Assembly (NCBI GenBank): GCA_021779415.1
Contig: JAJYAS010000194.1
Coordinates: 1-6,609, forward strand
DNA length: 6,609 bases
Direction: 5' to 3'
Source: Bacillota bacterium
Lineage (GTDB): Bacteria > Bacillota_B > Desulfitobacteriia > Desulfitobacteriales > Desulfitobacteriaceae
The notes under the pieces are model-generated. The model was not told the DNA's origin. It ran no database searches and saw only the letters and a program-made list of their open reading frames with translations. Below are positions 5,229 to 6,609 of the stretch, in pieces (the first letter of the stretch is position 1; the number at the start of each line of letters is the position of its first letter). Both the position numbers and the translations under genes were made by a program.

Positions 5229-6609
5229 TTAGCTGGCAAACTTAACTGTCACCGTTGTTCCTGTTGCATTTGATTCAAAATTAATAACTGCATTATGTCG
5301 TACAGCTATACTTTGGCAGATTGCCAACCCTAACCCAGTCCCCTTTTCTTTTGTTGTCAAAAATGGAGTGCCAAGTTTATTAAATATCACTGGATCAACG
5401 CCACCTCCCTGGTCACAAACCCTAAGTATTATGTAGTTGTCTAATTTAAAAGTTTGAATTGTTAGCGTCTTACCGCCTTCCATTGCTTCAAGTCCGTTTC
5501 TTGCTAAGTTCAGGAGTAACTGTCGAAGTTCGTTCTCGTTTCCTTGGAAGTCTGGGACTTGCTCGAGCTCAAGGCTAATTTCTTTATCTTGATTAAGTGC
5601 ATCCGCTGATAAGAGAGGAACCAAAGACCTTATAATATTCGTAATATTGATTAACGTAAAATCGGCAGATTTATCTCGAGCTAAGTTTAGAAAATCGGAA
5701 ATGATGCAGTTAGCCCTATCTAGTTCTTCAATCATTAATTCATAGAACTCATGATAAAGCTTGGTATTGTCCTTTGATGCAAGCAATTGCAGAAAACCAC
5801 GAACCGTAGTCAGCGGATTCCTTACCTCGTGCGCTATACCTGCTGCCATTTCTCCCACCATATTTAGTCTTTCCAAACGCGCTAACTCGCGATCAGAGTT
5901 CTTTCTGTCGGTTATGTCAATCAACACTTTGAAGACCAACCTCGATCCATCGGCATCTGTGAAGGGCTGAGCATGTACTTCATACGTACGATGATCATAA
6001 ATCCTCTCACTTCTCGACGATGTAGAGTTTCTCAAAGCTATAGGAGTTATACAATCGCTACAGGGGTAATCCAAGCCTGCAATGACAGAATGGCAATATT
6101 CCCCTTCGCAGGAGCCAAATTTGGCTTGAAAACTACGGTTAGCAAAACGTATCTTACAATTTTCTTCGAGCACATAAATTAAGCCTGGAAAAGCATTGAA
6201 GAGGGAATAGAGACGCCGCTGCTCTTCTTTTACAATTCTCTCATTTTTCTTTCTTTCGTCAATATTACGAGAAAAGGCTGCAATCCCGCTCGTTGTTGGA
6301 TAAATACTACATTCTGCCCAATGCCCCATAAGTGTCGCGTAAGTCTCAAATTGTGATTGCTGTCCATCGTTCATTGCTTTCAAGCAGGCGTCTTTTATCT
6401 CCTGATTACCCTGCTTATAAGTTTCCCAAAAATCAGTTCCTACGATATCACCACTATTTCCATTTGCCTCAAGTGCTTTAACCATGGAATTATTCACATT
6501 GGTTATTACCCATTGAGGATTTAACGTAAAAAAACAGTCGCTAATGCTTTCCAATATATTTATCATCTCTTGATTAGCTTTGGCTAGCTCATTTTGGGCA
6601 GCTTCTTTT
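5229..6609 (-). CDS. PAS-PAS sensor histidine kinase (N-terminus beyond window edge)
   Basis: This is a two-component sensor kinase that autophosphorylates on His and passes the phosphate to a response regulator. Counting from the Met at 6566, residues 1-104 form one PAS domain and about 118-222 a second. HisKA starts near 228, with the H-box HEVRNPL (phospho-acceptor His246). HATPase_c spans about 340-445, with an N-box NLARNGLEAM (Asn357), G1 DQGGG (Asp385), an F-box PFLTTK and G2 GTGLGL (409-414). All catalytic residues are present. The frame stays open upstream of 6566 to the edge, reading KEAAQNELAKANQE, a linker typical before a PAS domain, so Met6566 is probably internal. No transmembrane segment is visible in this part, suggesting cytosolic sensing. 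The AAGIAHEVRNPLTTVRGFLQ region resembles Bacillus sporulation kinases, so feeding a Spo0A/Spo0F-type relay is possible but inferred. No response regulator adjoins downstream. Confidence 0.94.
   Translation of the reverse strand, partial: KEAAQNELAKANQEMINILESISDCFFTLNPQWVITNVNNSMVKALEANGNSGDIVGTDFWETYKQGNQEIKDACLKAMNDGQQSQFETYATLMGHWAECSIYPTTSGIAAFSRNIDERKKNERIVKEEQRRLYSLFNAFPGLIYVLEENCKIRFANRSFQAKFGSCEGEYCHSVIAGLDYPCSDCITPIALRNSTSSRSERIYDHRTYEVHAQPFTDADGSRLVFKVLIDITDRKNSDRELARLERLNMVGEMAAGIAHEVRNPLTTVRGFLQLLASKDNTKLYHEFYELMIEELDRANCIISDFLNLARDKSADFTLINITNIIRSLVPLLSADALNQDKEISLELEQVPDFQGNENELRQLLLNLARNGLEAMEGGKTLTIQTFKLDNYIILRVCDQGGGVDPVIFNKLGTPFLTTKEKGTGLGLAICQSIAVRHNAVINFESNATGTTVTVKFAS
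6051..6110 (-). other. Four-cysteine cluster in the second PAS domain of the kinase
   Basis: Counting from Met6566, Cys153, Cys158, Cys169 and Cys172 lie in the pattern C-x4-C-x10-C-x2-C, including CHSVIAGLDYPCSDC. The spacing could hold a metal or Fe-S centre, or form redox-active disulfides. Similar Pro-Cys-x2-Cys blocks occur, to my knowledge, in PAS domains from anaerobic bacteria. The ligand is not deducible from sequence. Confidence 0.6.

Overview
The window looks like chromosomal DNA from a low-to-moderate GC Gram-positive bacterium (Bacillota). Evidence for this is the strong AGGAGG-type ribosome binding sites, TTG and GTG starts, a lipoprotein-type solute-binding protein, and a histidine kinase whose H-box region resembles the sporulation-kinase type. 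An anaerobic clostridial lineage such as the Desulfitobacterium/Desulfosporosinus group is my guess from protein style. Nothing in the window proves it.

Positions 1-2700 (+ strand) hold a complete-looking methionine ABC importer operon, cut at its 5' edge. It runs metN (ATPase with C-terminal NIL domain), metI (permease, overlapping metN by 11 bp) and metQ (substrate-binding lipoprotein, after a 102-nt gap), and closes with a strong hairpin terminator at 2661-2699. MetQ captures methionine outside the membrane, MetI forms the channel, and MetN drives transport and senses internal methionine through the NIL domain. The operon's promoter and any methionine-responsive leader lie outside the window.

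Positions 2773-4569 (- strand, convergent with metQ) encode a SulP/SLC26-family anion transporter with a C-terminal STAS domain. The best start is a TTG at 4569 with its own ribosome binding site, not the longer frame from 4608.

Positions 4570-5228 form a 659-nt stretch without an intact, convincing gene, and it is the most interesting part. Reading back from sulP it holds a small reading frame on the - strand, headed by a perfect ribosome binding site but apparently out of frame after a few codons. Next come a perfect 16-bp TGTGA-N6-TCACA palindrome of CRP/FNR type beside a candidate promoter, and a second 15-bp palindrome. Beyond these is what may be a decayed + strand remnant of the start of a drug-exporter-type MFS gene, then a - strand terminator serving the next gene.

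Positions 5229-6609 (- strand) encode the C-terminal part of a cytoplasmic-looking PAS-PAS-HisKA-HATPase histidine kinase. Its frame stays open through the right edge, so the true N-terminus lies outside. The second PAS domain carries a four-cysteine cluster. No response regulator is in view.

I see no tRNA, rRNA, CRISPR array or insertion sequence. Apart from the reasonably secure met, sulP and kinase genes, the possible novelty is the composite regulatory and gene-decay region at 4550-5110.
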